Numbered from the stretch's first letter, positions 1-10,963 are shown. The stretch is 64,000 nucleotides of DNA from Brachycybe producta (GCA_036925085.1 JAUPFP010000079.1:27501-91500), one strand, 5' to 3'. Notes: generated by a model not told the origin, from the sequence alone. Numbers and translations: made by a program.

Positions 1-584
1 TTTTCAACTTTCTCAAACGGCGTTAAACCGCTTCTGCGCATGCGCGTTCATTTCGATTCAAACGAAATTCAAATGCGTACTCTCTAACCAGGCCTTGACT
101 GAATCAGATTCTTATTGATTGAGTTTTACTTCAATATAAAAATAAACGTAAGCAATTAGGTAATGAAATTTACTTGTTCTTATAGAAAACAAATAAATCT
201 ACCACCACATTTTTTTATTTTACTATTATCTCCTTTGCAAAAATAAGATAATGGATACCAAATATGTAGCTTTTTTTCTTCTATGAGATTTTGCATAGAA
301 AAAAAAAACACCTTTTTAAATACTTAATTAAAAATATTTAGAGGCAGATTTAAAGTCTGAAAAATCGTTAATCTGTTCCATTAAACAATCTAATATTTAT
401 TAGAGTTTTAATCACATTTTAAAAACTTATATGTCTCCAGATAATGGCTACCAAACCTAACTGTATGTTTGAAATTTAAATTAGCATTATGTCTATGCTA
501 ATTTAATACAAGTGGCGCCTCTGATGTCAGACACTGGAATCAATGTCGTCTGTCAAAAGAAAACGTCCGTGACGCTTCTGTAAC

Positions 585-657
585 CCTCTTAAGTGATTGA
601 GCTACCGTCTAGTTTCTATTCATTTTGCTTCTGAAAGACAGAATAATCCAGAGTTCA
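585..657 (+). repeat. Palindromic MITE family, right-half copy
   Basis: It reads CTTAAGTGATTGAGCTACCG, then CTAGTTTCT, then CTTCTGAAAGACAGAATAAT. This is the outer arm of the family. The left half is absent. Confidence 0.7.
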
Positions 658-679
658 AGGAGTACCGTTTTGCACTTTT

Positions 680-1245
680 ATGCAATCTATAATTCGATTA
701 GAAAATCTAAAATCCAATATTCACATTGATGGTGTTGTCTCAGACTGGACTCATCTAACATATGGTGTTCCACAAGGTAACATACTTGGTCCCCTTCTTT
801 TTCTTTTGTACATAAACGACCTACCTCCGACCGTTCGCTGATGATGATGTTATATAGGGATATACAGGGAAATGAAAGTAATAATGATGTTGATATCCTT
901 CAAAAAAGATCTTAACTTAGTCATAAAGTGGGCTTCTCAGTGGCCTACACAACTGAAAAGTAACAAGTGCAAGGTAAGCATGTTTCCCGAAAGCGTAATA
1001 CAAATGAGGCAGTTTATGCAATTGGGAATATTTTGTAGGAACATGTTGACACCTTTAAATACCTAGGTTTAACCCCCTCCAAAGAACCCCCTCCATATTG
1101 AAATTGTTGTTGGGTTTATAGCAATAGGGTTTTATATTGTCTGGTTTTGACAATACATTTTCTATGCTGCACTTGGACTCTTGTCCCTCTGCCATAGGCC
1201 TTTATGGCTGCTTGCAGAGTAATTTTTCAAATTCAAATTCAAATC
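680..1245 (+). mobile_element. CR1/Jockey-type LINE fragment: RT palm piece joined to 3' end
   Basis: Translation of 685-838 reads ...SDWTHLTYGVPQGNILGPLL FLLYINDLPPT, the RT motif that precedes FADD, and then a frameshift. Downstream pieces resemble ILQKDLNLVIKWASQW and the SNKCKVS block. A deletion then joins directly to the LINE 3' end (CTTGTCCCTCTGCCATAGGC) with a (TTCAAA)-type tail at 1230-1260. It is dead by frameshift and truncation. Confidence 0.8.
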
Positions 1246-1319
1246 AAATTCAAAAGACTTTCTTTGGAAGAAACATACTGTACAACTAAAGCAGTAAGCA
1301 AAGAAAATAAAAGGATACG

Positions 1320-1830
1320 GTTCATACAGCATACATTAAAATTTTGCAAAGAAAATGTAAAAAAATTGTTACTTGACTCTTGTCACACCACCAGGAAAAT
1401 ATTGTTCACCTATTTGGAATCCACATAGAGTTAATTTAATTCATAAAATAGAAAAGGGTTGCAAGATTTGTTAAAGGTAAAATACATGTATTCCAAAAGT
1501 GTAACCACAATGATGGATGATCTACAATGGGAATCACTGGCAAACTGTTGAGCAGAGCAAAAGCCTGAACGTCTGCTAACCGAAGAAAACATTGCATAGT
1601 TAGATTGCATTTTCACTAAACAGCCTCCTCATATTAAAAAATTACAAGCAAGAACTGATGCATATTTTTGGTCCTTTTTTTCCAACTGTATTTAAGACTA
1701 TGTAACTCTCTTCCTGCAAATAGTCCTGTGTTAGAACTATTTCAATTTGACGATGATGTCTAAACTTTGTCTAAATGACAATCATTTGTGACCGGGAATT
1801 ATCCCCCTGCCACATGGCTCTCGAGCTGAT
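1320..1830 (+). mobile_element. Second LINE fragment: RT C-terminal region and 3' end
   Basis: Reading across frameshifts gives VWNPHRVNLIHKIEKG, then RFVKGKY and DDLQWESLANR. These are the thumb-region motifs that follow the RT core in CR1/Jockey-like LINEs. Further on, AACTCTCTTCCTGCAAATAG corresponds to the LWNSLP end, and 1800-1835 to the CCTCTGCCATA...GGCTG tail. This is a separate truncated copy inserted next to the fragment at 680-1245. Confidence 0.65.
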
Positions 1831-1889
1831 TGCACGTTTACCGAGTTGAATTGAGTTATTCGTTACCATTAGTTAGACGCAAAACTTAC

Positions 1890-2024
1890 GGCATCCGCCT
1901 CTTCCAATCGAGATTCGTTCCGAGAGATCAAATTGGCCAAATTGAGAAACACATTCAAGTGGTTCGGTGCCACTTTCGCTTGGTACGATTCGCCGGGAAC
2001 CGGTTTCGGAAGCAGGCCCTTTGC
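1890..2024 (-). CDS. Tmtc3: TMTC3 exon, linker and third TPR start (last exon in window)
   Basis: This exon is exactly 45 codons. It encodes [20 protein letters not shown] then [20 protein letters not shown] and EEADA. The [15 protein letters not shown]...RLEEAD block is highly conserved in TMTC3. The acceptor is GTCATTAG (AG at 2026-2025) and the donor is GATGCC followed by GTAAGTTTTG (1889-1884). Both ends are phase 0. The rest of the C-terminal TPRs must lie on further exons before base 1, because nothing between 1 and 1889 on this strand continues the alignment. GC content is visibly higher here than in the surrounding introns, as expected for a constrained exon. Confidence 0.95.
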
Positions 2025-2479
2025 CTAATGACATACCAAACAACAAAATCAATAATTTAAATTACTGTCTCTTGCCATTCTCGTTTTTATTTGTTAAATA
2101 ACGTCATTAGAACACTTAGTGGTTTCACAAAAGAAACATTAAAAGTGTTTTTAGAAAACTAGAAGAGTAACTCAAACATCTTTTTTAAAAAATAAACTTT
2201 CTAGAATACAGTAGTTTGAAAAACGTCAAAGTTTTGAGTTTTCACTTTTAGACAAACTTGAAGTAAAAAACTAAATTTGAAATTGATATTAAAAGTTTTG
2301 TTTAGAACGATATCGACATGAAAACAGTATTAAGTGATTCAGCTACCCTTCTAGTTTCTAAAATACTTTTAATTTGCCCTTCTGAAACGCAGAGAATAAC
2401 CAAACGAATAGTTTTTTTATTGGCATTTGCAGTATATCTTTGCAAATGTATTATAAAATATTTCAAATTGAACTTTTAC
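2025..2479 (-). other. TMTC3 intron, 455 bp, over half of it a palindromic MITE
   Basis: The splice sites are GTAAAAG (donor, 2479) and CATTAG (acceptor, 2025). Bases about 2138-2403 are a copy of the palindromic MITE family, so most of this short intron is transposon-derived. Confidence 0.8.
2138..2403. repeat. Palindromic MITE family, copy in the 455-bp TMTC3 intron
   Basis: The left arm has TTTTTAGAAAACTAGAAGAG. The right arm has GTGATTCAGCTACCCTTCTA and GTTTCTAAAATAC, then CTTCTGAAACGCAGAGAATA. Arms are inverted repeats with moderate divergence. Confidence 0.75.
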
Positions 2480-2573
2480 TTTGAGAAAGGCGGCTTCGGC
2501 TTCGTGAAATAATTTCATATTATTATAAGTGCGACCAACATTGATGTAAGCTCCAACGTCATCATGTTGAACA
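2480..2573 (-). CDS. Tmtc3: TMTC3 exon, second TPR motif
   Basis: This 94-bp exon encodes VQHDDVGAYINVGRTYNNMK then LFHEAEAAFLK, after a leading T that completes Ser. GAYINVGRTYNNMK...EAEAAFLKAKGLLP is the characteristic second TPR of TMTC3 orthologs. The acceptor is ATTTTTCTAG (AG at 2575-2574). The donor is CTCAAA followed by GTAAAAG (GT at 2479-2478), a slightly weak but acceptable site. The exon ends in phase 0 and joins the exon starting at 2024. The intron between them (455 bp) contains a palindromic MITE. No stop or frameshift is seen. Confidence 0.94.
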
Positions 2574-3471
2574 CTAGAAAAATAAAGTGAAATTTGCAAA
2601 AAAATAAATAAAAGTTATCATTAATTTTAAATTACTTTTGTCTAAAATAGTCAATTAGAAATATGAAATTTACATTCCGTTCATTTCAATTACAGAACGG
2701 GAAGAAGAAAAAAACAGGTATAAAAACACAAAGTTGAGAAAGAAACATAAGAAACGAACATTTAGAAGAACAACAACAAAAATTGTTTCGGAAATAATTG
2801 ACCTCAAAAGGTTAGGGTAGGACTCAAAAGTAAAAAAACAAAAAAAAAAAAAAGAAACTCAATTTTAATAAGTATTTCACAAGATTAAGAAAGTTATTTT
2901 CGAATTGGAAGGCATTTTTGCACTCAAATAAAATAAGCCTTCCATTAGCAATAGCTGCAAAAAAAGAGGGAATCCATTTTATGGAAAAAGACCCCCCGCC
3001 CTTCCCCCCAACAACAACCCGACTCATGGATCCAAAGGCCCATAAAACAAATCGAATTTGTTTCTTCTGGAATAATTTCTATACATTATGTGTCAGAACC
3101 AAAGCCCCATTATTTTAAGTACCGGTACCGGTATATTAAATGTGACCCCTCAATCTAAATCGTTCAAAATAAGTTATCTCGGAAATGACTACTATTGCTG
3201 CTACCTACACAACAGTACACGTCTAACACAACATATATCGAAATGTAGTCATGAAAATATACAACAATTTCTAAAACTTTGGTATTTCAATTTCAATAAC
3301 ATTTAATTCTCTACACACATCTATGACACATTTTGTTTGTAGTTTAAAAAATGTACTTGGGTGACACAGCAAAATCTTTTAAAATTAAATATCTCAAACA
3401 TTATAAATGATACATATTAAACTTCGTTTGATTAGGTTAGGAACTTAATTCAAACCGTAGATAGTACAGTA

Positions 3472-3610
3472 GGCTTGCCACCCGTCCTCCATTCGGAAGA
3501 ACTGTCCTCCGTCCTTCACGAAGGCAAAAATGTCCTTCACACAATTGGCTGGAGGACATTTCTTCCGAATCGAGGACTGTCCTCCAACAAAGAAGGACGG
3601 GTGGCAAGCC
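3472..3610. mobile_element. 139-bp MITE flanked by TA
   Basis: Terminal inverted repeats GGCTTGCCACCCGTCCTCC and GGACGGGTGGCAAGCC lie directly inside TA on both sides (3470-3471 and 3611-3612). Inner blocks (CATTCGGAAGAA / TTCTTCCGAATC, GTCCTCC / GGAGGAC) continue the inverted repeat. The TA duplication points to the Tc1/mariner group or a similar TA-targeting superfamily. It is non-coding. Confidence 0.75.
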
Positions 3611-4990
3611 TAGTTGTTAGTTAAAAAAAGTTACTGAATTTTGAAAACTGAGGTTTACTTACTGTAGATTTATTTTTCTAAATTAGTTATTGTTTCCGTG
3701 ATATTCCATTTTAAACAATAGATTATATTACTTTTTATAGTTTAATATGATTGGGATGTTCTTTTGGGGAACTGTGTATAAGAGACAAAACTTAGGGTAT
3801 AAAGACACTTCACCTAAAGTTGTTCACCTAAACAATTACACTAGAACCGACTTAAGTCGGGGAGAAAAAAAGAGGAAAAAATGGTCCCCCTTTTCACTTT
3901 GAGGAAAGAAATCTCTCAATCTTAACGTTTATTTTCGTAATCAAAATCAAATTACCTAATGCATCTTGAATGAATGATAATGGCATTACATCGAATAAAC
4001 CTAAAACCAATTGAAGAAGATGGAGAAGAAAATAAATCCTCTCCCCCCCCCCCCCCAAAAAAAAAAAGAAAATACCTTTTCAAATCTAAACCCAGAAAGT
4101 TAGTTCTCAATTTCTCATTTAGAAAAGGAGAAATTATTCCAAAAATAACCCTCCTTAAGGAAATTAGTAGCAATAATCAAATTAGTTGACAATAAAATAG
4201 ACAAAACCTAACATCAATAAATTGGCTTTCTAGCTAAGTAAAAACATCAATTCAGACAAAAAAAAAAACGATTTTTAATCAATTTCCAACTTAAACCTTT
4301 TACTTGGAAGCAACTTCTATAAGAACTAAAACAAATTCTAATTTATCTGAAATTGTTTACATGATTTTTTTAAAAAAAACTTTTTCTGTTTTAGTTTGAA
4401 ATATAATTTGTACACCACCACTCCTCCTCCTCCTCCCAAAGATGATGATCTTTTGGACCTTTGTTGCTCATTAGAACAATGAAGGTCAGGTTATGTGTTA
4501 CCTCGTAGTAGAAACACTAAATGCTGTATGTCGGGATACATGGATGAATCGCAAACGTCCCGGGCGATATAACTGGGGAACGGGACCACCAATGAGAACA
4601 CGACGCGAGATCTAAAACCTTCCATATATTCAAGTGATGCCATTTGTTTTAATTTCACCATTTCATCTTGAGTGCAACTAATTAAAATCCACGTCGATAC
4701 ATTTATATTGTCATTAAAAAAAACTTAAGTTACGGTATATTCAATTGTTAAAACACAGAAATAACTTTTTGATCATTTTAACAAAGTTGATGATTGTGAT
4801 CAGAGGTGCCAAGATTCCAAATTATCAAAATTCGCCGACCAGAACGAACCAACATCCGACAAGGATGTTACCCATAAACAATCATTAATCCTCATCAATG
4901 AGGATTTAAAAAAAACATCCAAGGACTAATTTAATTATCCGAGTTCAACAAAACAAAACTGACTACAAATGTCCAATAAATGTCGAATTG

Positions 4991-5195
4991 ACAGGCATTT
5001 AGAAATCGGGACAAACTTCAGTTGGCTCCGCCCTTGTTACGACGACCGGCAACTTCTAATTGGTTAGTTGTGTGGTTCGACGTTGAAAAGGGCGGAGCAT
5101 GTGACATCAGACTACATAACCAACCAATTAGAAGTTGTGTTCGTCATAAAAAGGGCGGAGCCAACTGAAGATCATCCCGATTTATAAATGCCTGT
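4991..5195. mobile_element. 205-bp foldback MITE, copy 1 (Mutator-like)
   Basis: The ends are ACAGGCATTTAGAAATCGGG and its inverse (...ATAAATGCCTGT), and the two halves are inverted repeats of about 95 bp that include GGCTCCGCCCTT and CTTCTAATTGGTT. Flanks are GTCGAATTG and GTCGGATTG, 8 of 9 matching, which suggests a 9-bp target duplication. Long TIRs with 9-bp duplications are typical of MULEs. No coding sequence is present. Confidence 0.85.
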
Positions 5196-5849
5196 GTCGG
5201 ATTGGACTAGTGGCACGGGTGGGAGATATCTGGTATGTTCCACCAGGGACGATTTTATTTTTGGGACGACACCAAGGGTTGGTGGGGGAGGCTAACAGAG
5301 ACGTGGAGGTAACTAAAAAAGTACAAACAGTAACTAGAAAAGGACCGGATAGACAGATTTTAAACAGATGAGAACCAATTTTCTGTCGTATTATTTATGT
5401 CTTATTAATAATAATTAGACAATTATATTTGTTCTCAATGACATTGAACAAGCAACATTGACACTTGTCTAAAATATTTAAAAAGACATTCACTTAAAAT
5501 TGTACAAGAAAATAGAAATAAATATGGAAATCGTCGAAGTTTATTAAAGGCTTTATAAGTAAACTTTAAATCACTGTTTCAACACTGTTTTTAAAATTAG
5601 AATTCATTTTTGGCACAAATTGCACGAATTAATCATAAATGTATCGCGAAAAAGTTTACGAAATGTAAAACTAAATCAGGAGTGCAAATTTACAAGAATG
5701 CTTACAAATAACAAGAAAAGAACAAATAATTACAAATGTTTAACAGTAACAAAACTAACGTAAAAATACGAATAGACGATGATGATGATGATGAAAGGTA
5801 TTGTTATTGTATGCGTTTACATTTTATTTTGAAAAAGGAATTTCTTATT

Positions 5850-5905
5850 CCGTACTGTCCCTCTGCCGTAGGTCCCCTGAGCTGCTTGCTTGCTTGCATA
5901 GTCTT
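5850..5905 (+). mobile_element. LINE 3'-end fragment abutting the transporter 3' flank
   Basis: The sequence TGTCCCTCTGCCGTAGG and the following GAGCTGCTTGC match the 3' ends at 1170-1215 and 46325-46365. It lies 30-90 bp after the stop codon of the Tret1-like gene, in the opposite orientation. Only the tail is present. Confidence 0.65.
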
Positions 5906-5937
5906 AATGCAAGTTCTAACGCCTAAATTAGGCATTT

Positions 5938-7311
5938 CTAGTCTAATATTCGATGCTTCGGTTCCTTGACTACAAATACGATAAAAACGACTCCAATGAC
6001 ACCGACGAAGGTGTAACACCAGAAGGCCCCAGATATTTCGATCCAATCCACGATATAACCGTAAGTTAACGTTGCGACAAACGATACAATTGCGTAAAAT
6101 GCGTTTGTCACCGACTGAATAATACCTCGAACATTAGTCGAGAAAAGTTCGCAAGAAAATACCCAAGGTATCGGATAGATACCGACTTGGTACATGAAAT
6201 TACTCAGTGATAAGCCCAATATTGGAAGCCAAAACAAATATTTGATGGCGTATTCGGAATCGACCTGTTCGATCTGAAAAAATGCCGCCAGCATTGCCAT
6301 TCCCAGCGATAAAAACAGCGTCGAATATAGAAGGAGACAACGGCGTCCGTAACGCTCCACGAGAAAAAGGCACAAGATACTTCCGAGCACCGAAAAGACC
6401 GAAGAGATGACGGATTCAAGGTTTGCATTCATGTTCACCTTAGCAGCCTGAAAAATGGTAACGGTGTATATCGAAATGATAAAATTACCACAAAAACCTT
6501 GAACAATCAACAAGAAACAACACATTAAAAGAGGTTTGGTGTTCTTAATGTGGAAAAGGTCTTTCCAGGCCGATAGTCCTTTGGGAGCGTCGACGAGAGA
6601 CTGTCGGATGACTTCCATTTCTTCATCGACGTCATCCTCTTCACCTCGGAACCACCTGAGGCCATGAGCTGCGGCCTCATCGTCACCTTTCATCAGAAAC
6701 CAACGAGGACTTTCGGGTAAAAACACGAGAACCAGTACTGGAAACGCATACAATGCGGCCACAAAAATGGCCAACCAATTCCAAGGTAGATAAGAGCCTA
6801 CCAAAAATACCAGAAGGACACCGACCGTACTGGCTGTACCCGCCAACGAGAGTAGAATTCCACGGTTGTCCGGTGCCGCAATTTCGGAACTGTACATGGT
6901 GGTAGCAGTCGAGTTGATGGAATTGAAAACTCCCGTCACGAACAGTCCCAGATAGAGCACAGTGACGTTGGTGGCCGATGCCACGAGGGTGAGACCAATG
7001 ACGCAAAGTGCCGAAGAGGCCATCATGGTGAGCTTACGACCGAGTGCGTCCGCTATCATTCCGACGAGCATGCTACCGATGATTTGACCAACAAATTGTA
7101 AACTGGCAATCCACGACTGTTGAGTGCTGTTCACGGTGAATAGGTTCTTGTTCTCGTTGATGTTGGGTACTGCCGGAGATGGATAACTCAGTGTGGCTCC
7201 ATAGGCCACGTACAATATATTGGCTATTACACCTGAAAACATAACACGAAACCATCTGTGACTTTTCAGCACGCGTCCGACGACCACTTTTGGTGCGCTT
7301 ACAACAACCAT
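5938..7311 (-). CDS. Intronless MFS sugar transporter, facilitated trehalose/glucose transporter Tret1-like
   Basis: This complete 457-residue ORF is the usual length for an insect-type SLC2/Tret1 transporter with 12 membrane helices. Visible family signatures are the loop 2-3 motif ADALGRK (87-93), YSSEIAAPDNRG (140-151), PESPRWF (199-205), VERYGRR (318-324) in the second half, and PIPWVFSCELF (380-390) followed by NVRG. The C-terminus KEPKHRILD replaces the common PETKG form. The helix 7 region reads QGFCGNFIISIYT rather than QQLSGINAIIFY, so substrate preference is uncertain. It moves sugar by facilitated diffusion across the plasma membrane. The ATG follows a run of A (good -3 A), and a TATA box lies about 110 bp upstream. 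It lies inside a 17.4-kb TMTC3 intron on the same strand. Lack of introns suggests a retrocopy origin or intron loss, but the ORF is undamaged. An AATAAA lies about 110 bp after the stop. Tret1 is the best family name; orthology is not proven. Confidence 0.93.
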   Translation of the reverse strand: MVVVSAPKVVVGRVLKSHRWFRVMFSGVIANILYVAYGATLSYPSPAVPNINENKNLFTVNSTQQSWIASLQFVGQIIGSMLVGMIADALGRKLTMMASSALCVIGLTLVASATNVTVLYLGLFVTGVFNSINSTATTMYSSEIAAPDNRGILLSLAGTASTVGVLLVFLVGSYLPWNWLAIFVAALYAFPVLVLVFLPESPRWFLMKGDDEAAAHGLRWFRGEEDDVDEEMEVIRQSLVDAPKGLSAWKDLFHIKNTKPLLMCCFLLIVQGFCGNFIISIYTVTIFQAAKVNMNANLESVISSVFSVLGSILCLFLVERYGRRCLLLYSTLFLSLGMAMLAAFFQIEQVDSEYAIKYLFWLPILGLSLSNFMYQVGIYPIPWVFSCELFSTNVRGIIQSVTNAFYAIVSFVATLTYGYIVDWIEISGAFWCYTFVGVIGVVFIVFVVKEPKHRILD

Positions 7312-7393
7312 TTTTTTTTATTCAAAATTGAAATGAAACAAACGTTTACAACACGGTTGCTTTAGTTAAGTTGGAATGAAATGATTCCTAACT

Positions 7394-7430
7394 TATTAAA
7401 AAGTTCCGGGAATGATACAGTTTTATATAC
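7394..7430 (-). promoter_or_regulatory. TATA box and likely start region of the Tret1-like gene
   Basis: On the minus strand GTATATAAAA occupies 7430-7421, so transcription should start near 7398-7394 and give an untranslated leader of roughly 85 nt before the ATG at 7311. No splice donor is obvious in the leader. A local promoter argues that the nested gene can be transcribed independently of TMTC3. This is a prediction from motif spacing only. Confidence 0.55.
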
Positions 7431-7984
7431 AGTAATAATAATGGCTATATATTTACGTCAATAATTATAATTTAAACGTGTTAATTAATGCATTTAGATA
7501 TAAATATGTCAATTTAATAGGATGTATTATTTGAAAGTGGCTCAAAAAAAAAAGAAGTTATGATGCAATTACGGAAAAATCAAATTAATGAACAGTAAAA
7601 AAAATCCCAGAAATACAAAATACAAAATGAATTAATTGGCTTCACATTTTTCTGAAGACTCATTTTTATTAATTTCACCGTGATGTTGTTGTGTGGATCA
7701 GTGTTTTGCCAAAAAGGAAATATCATTCAATTGACATCCTAACTTATCATTTCCTTCGGAGAAAAAAAATTTTAAAGTTAATTTCATAACGTCGTCGTAG
7801 TCGTTGATATCTTAAAATAAATGTTTTATATCTAAAGATAAAAGTAAAAGAAAACTTCACAAAATGAATTGAAGTGGTTTTTTTTTACAAATTCAAATAT
7901 AAACAAGAGATTCAAGGAACCCTATATACCTCCACTGCTTTAATATATGCTTTCATATATCAAATAACCAACTTTGTTTCATTG

Positions 7985-8284
7985 TTACATGTGTATGCAC
8001 GCGTACATATGTCTATGCATGTGTATGCATAGGTGCACACTTGTGCGCATGTGAACGCACAGGTACACACTTGTGCGCATGTGAACACACAGGTACACAC
8101 TTGTGCGCATGTGAACACACAGGTACACACTTGTGCGCATGTGAACACACAGGTACACACTTGTGCGCATGTGAACACACAGGTACACACTTGTGCGCAT
8201 GTGAACACACATGTACACACTTGTGCGCATGTGAACACACATGTACACACTTATGTGCATGTGTACGCTCATGTACACATGGGC
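7985..8284. repeat. 30-bp tandem array, about ten units, alternating purine-pyrimidine
   Basis: Seven units from 8041 to 8250 are almost identical (TTGTGCGCATGTGAACACAC plus AGGTACACAC), with degenerate units at both ends. Because 30 is a multiple of three and the unit has no stop in several frames, it creates open frames on both strands (such as CAHVNTQVHT repeats); these are not genes. The sequence is largely alternating purine and pyrimidine, so it could adopt Z-DNA. It lies about 700 bp upstream of the Tret1-like ATG. Confidence 0.9.
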
Positions 8285-8760
8285 ACATGACACACCTGGC
8301 ACCTTTGTTTTGTAATCATATGTTTTGATTGTTCTTAAGAGTATATAAACAGGACCGTGTGGAGTGAGTCAGACTGGTTACAACCACAGAACTATACTGA
8401 TCTCTGATACTCTCAATCCACAGCGAGTCACTGTCTTTTTAATAAAGTATCACTTGAAATATATATTCTATGTGTGGACTCTGTTATTTTTGGGATGTGG
8501 GACTTGTAATACAGCTGCCACTTAGCCAATGATTCAACCGATAGAAGTCTCCAGCAGCCACGTGTATGCAGATTCGACAACGCTATTTTCTACCTCTGGA
8601 CTCCTGAGGTACCGACCCTTGTGTCCCTGGTGTTCAAGTATACAACACAGGTGCCAATAGACCGAAAGACTTGAGCATCAACGTTCAATCGACACTTTCA
8701 AATGGCTACCAGAGATCTCTCTGTGGGCCACGAGAAAACAGGAACGTTACACTTTATACA
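8281..8760 (+). mobile_element. LTR-like relic C: core promoter, polyA signal and leader
   Basis: TATATAAA at 8342-8349 is followed 27 bp later by an initiator TCAGACTGG (8369-8377), and AATAAA at 8441-8446. The next 250 bp resemble the leader of element A in order: an ACCGAAAG block, then GAGCATCAAC, then an ATGGCTACC where A has ATGGCCGCC. It directly follows the 30-bp tandem array, which could be the U3 enhancer. The family link to A is weak at the DNA level. Confidence 0.4.
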
Positions 8761-9542
8761 ATAGTTTAAAATAATAAAATTTTGCATTTTTTTTTATTAA
8801 AACTGTAAATAAAAGTTTATTTTTAAAGCCCTAAAAATATCCTATGCATCTAGATATATAATACAGCTAATTAATAGAAGTGATTATGCAATTTTAAACC
8901 TCAGCATTTATAAGTTGAGGCTATTTTAATTAATTATTAAGAGATATGTGTCTATGAAAATTAACATGGAAGGAATTTGTCGCAATTTTGTTAGGATATT
9001 TTTCTATTGCTTGGAATCCATAGCTCGGGTTGGAATTTTGTTGCAGTGCCATAATAGCATCAACTTTTTAATCAGCTTTGAAATTAATGTTTCTTTCTTA
9101 ACTTTAGATTTTGATAATGGCAAGTTTATATTTTTTTTATTAAATATATTTTTATTAAAAATCATTTGAGAATAAACCAGAAAAAAAGAAAACACATCTA
9201 TATTACACAAAGTGCACCAGAAAATCAAATATTTAAATTATTTCTTCTCCATATTATATTATGCAAATTCTTTTGGAAAGTAATTTCAAAGTCGAATAAT
9301 GAACGAAGGGAATTGGGTGACACTTTGGCGGCTTCTTTGACACTTAACCCCCCCCCCACCCACCACACACACCACCCTAGACACCTTACAATCATAATTG
9401 GATAAATTGAGTTATTAGAGTTATTATTGAGTGTACATTGCACGGAAAGAAGGAAAGAAAAGAAAGAAAAAAAAAGGAAGCCAAAAGAATAAGAAGAAAA
9501 CCCTCCCTGAAAAATTGTGGTGTTCGACCCCAAATTATAAGG

Positions 9543-9544
<2 letters not shown>

Positions 9545-9622
<78 letters not shown>
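9545..9622. repeat. Compound (TC)n(TA)n microsatellite
   Basis: About 26 TC units are followed by about 13 TA units. They create long spurious ORFs of SL/YI and RE repeats on both strands. Confidence 0.98.
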
Positions 9623-10963
9623 GAGCCCCCCTCCCCTCCCCCGTATAGGTAGCAATTTTCACGAGAAAATGTCAAGAATAAGAAAAGAAGCGTTCTAAGT
9701 GGATTTGGTGGTGTCACATGTATCTTTCATGTATTTTTCTTATGTTAGAATCTTGTATGATTATGGAATATATATCATGTTGGTAGTAGGCAGCCATTAT
9801 CACTTTTGATGATCTGTTATGTTGTCACATGAGAAGAGTCACACATTCGACTACTGATTTCTTTAGTATTATTATTATATTGGAAATATATAGGAGAACA
9901 TAGGAATATACTGTATATGGAAATATATATGGAAGAAACCCACAAAACAAAAAATATTCAAATTCGGAAATGTTGAAAAGAGGTTTGTTTTTTCTTCAAA
10001 TTTAAAAACAATCTTCTTTTTGGACCCATGAACCTCTCTCTCTCTCAGTTGCATAGGAAATTATCGTTTATTATTTGGGAGCAATAAGAAAAGAAAAGTT
10101 TCTATAAAAGTTACCCAACAGAGAGACAGGTTAATAGACAAAATTTGGTAAAATAGACGTCAACTTTTGTTTAACTAAGAAATGAAGAAATAAAGGCAAA
10201 ACTTTGAAAGGAAGTTAAAACGTTTTTTTCTTCCTCTTTTGGCTTCCCCCTCTCAATGCAAAAGCATATAGCTGAAAATGAAAGCCAGCTTCAGTTTCTT
10301 TGCTTGATTTTCAGCTTGCCTCTCTTTTCACTTTTAAACTTACACCTGAAACTGAAACCTTATAATTATATGTTATGATGCCACACACCACTTTATAGTA
10401 TTATCTACATTAAGTTCTTCTAATATTAAGATTGTAATACCTAGTACACACCTGATAATTTAAATGCATTTAAATAACAAACGTGTTTTACAGAGCCCTG
10501 TGAAGGACAAACAAACAATATGTCGAATACAATTTATGCAGTTAATAATCTGAAAATATTGAGTTAATTAACTTAAGTATAATTTCTATAAACTATTGAC
10601 ATTAAAATATTGATTTAGTATTTCAATTTAAAATATTAATAATTAAAGTCAATTTTTATTTGGTTCATGTCCTTAACTGGATTCCGTATAATTCACCTAA
10701 ACACACTTAATTTGAATTCATTTACCTCATGTTTGTACAAGGTATGAGACAAACCCATAATTTAGATGTAAAAGTCGGCACATAAAGAATTTCTGCAACT
10801 AAATGTCAAAAAAAAGTTTAAAGCAAAAAGTTTAAATCTAACAAAAGCTAAGAACATCTTGGTAACTAAAATGGATTTAATTTGCATATCGATCAATGCC
10901 ACAAAATTTAAAATATCTAAGCTGAAAGAAGATGAAAAGAAATAAAAATTTCAGTAATAGGAT

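Larger units (their letters stand above)
1..1889. other. TMTC3 intron (part) with LINE relics and one MITE half
   Basis: Bases 1-584 are AT-rich with no gene seen. The only marked motif is GCGCATGCGCG near base 38, recurring near 16988. A half copy of the palindromic MITE family (585-657) is followed by two truncated LINE fragments (680-1245 and 1320-1830). The remainder up to the splice donor at 1889 carries no other recognisable feature. Confidence 0.6.

Noticed and set aside
5804..6046. Additional minus ORFs overlapping the transporter
   Set aside because: They are other frames of the transporter gene and its 3' flank with no independent support.
7985..8290. CRISPR-like array or a repeat protein gene (CAHVNTQVHT repeats)
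   Set aside because: Units are directly adjacent with no spacers. Open frames exist on both strands only because the 30-bp unit lacks stops, and the protein would be simple repeats with no splice context.
9431..9717. ORFs across TC/TA repeats (also at 46624, 55389, 59305 and 60187)
   Set aside because: The coding potential comes entirely from microsatellites without stops.
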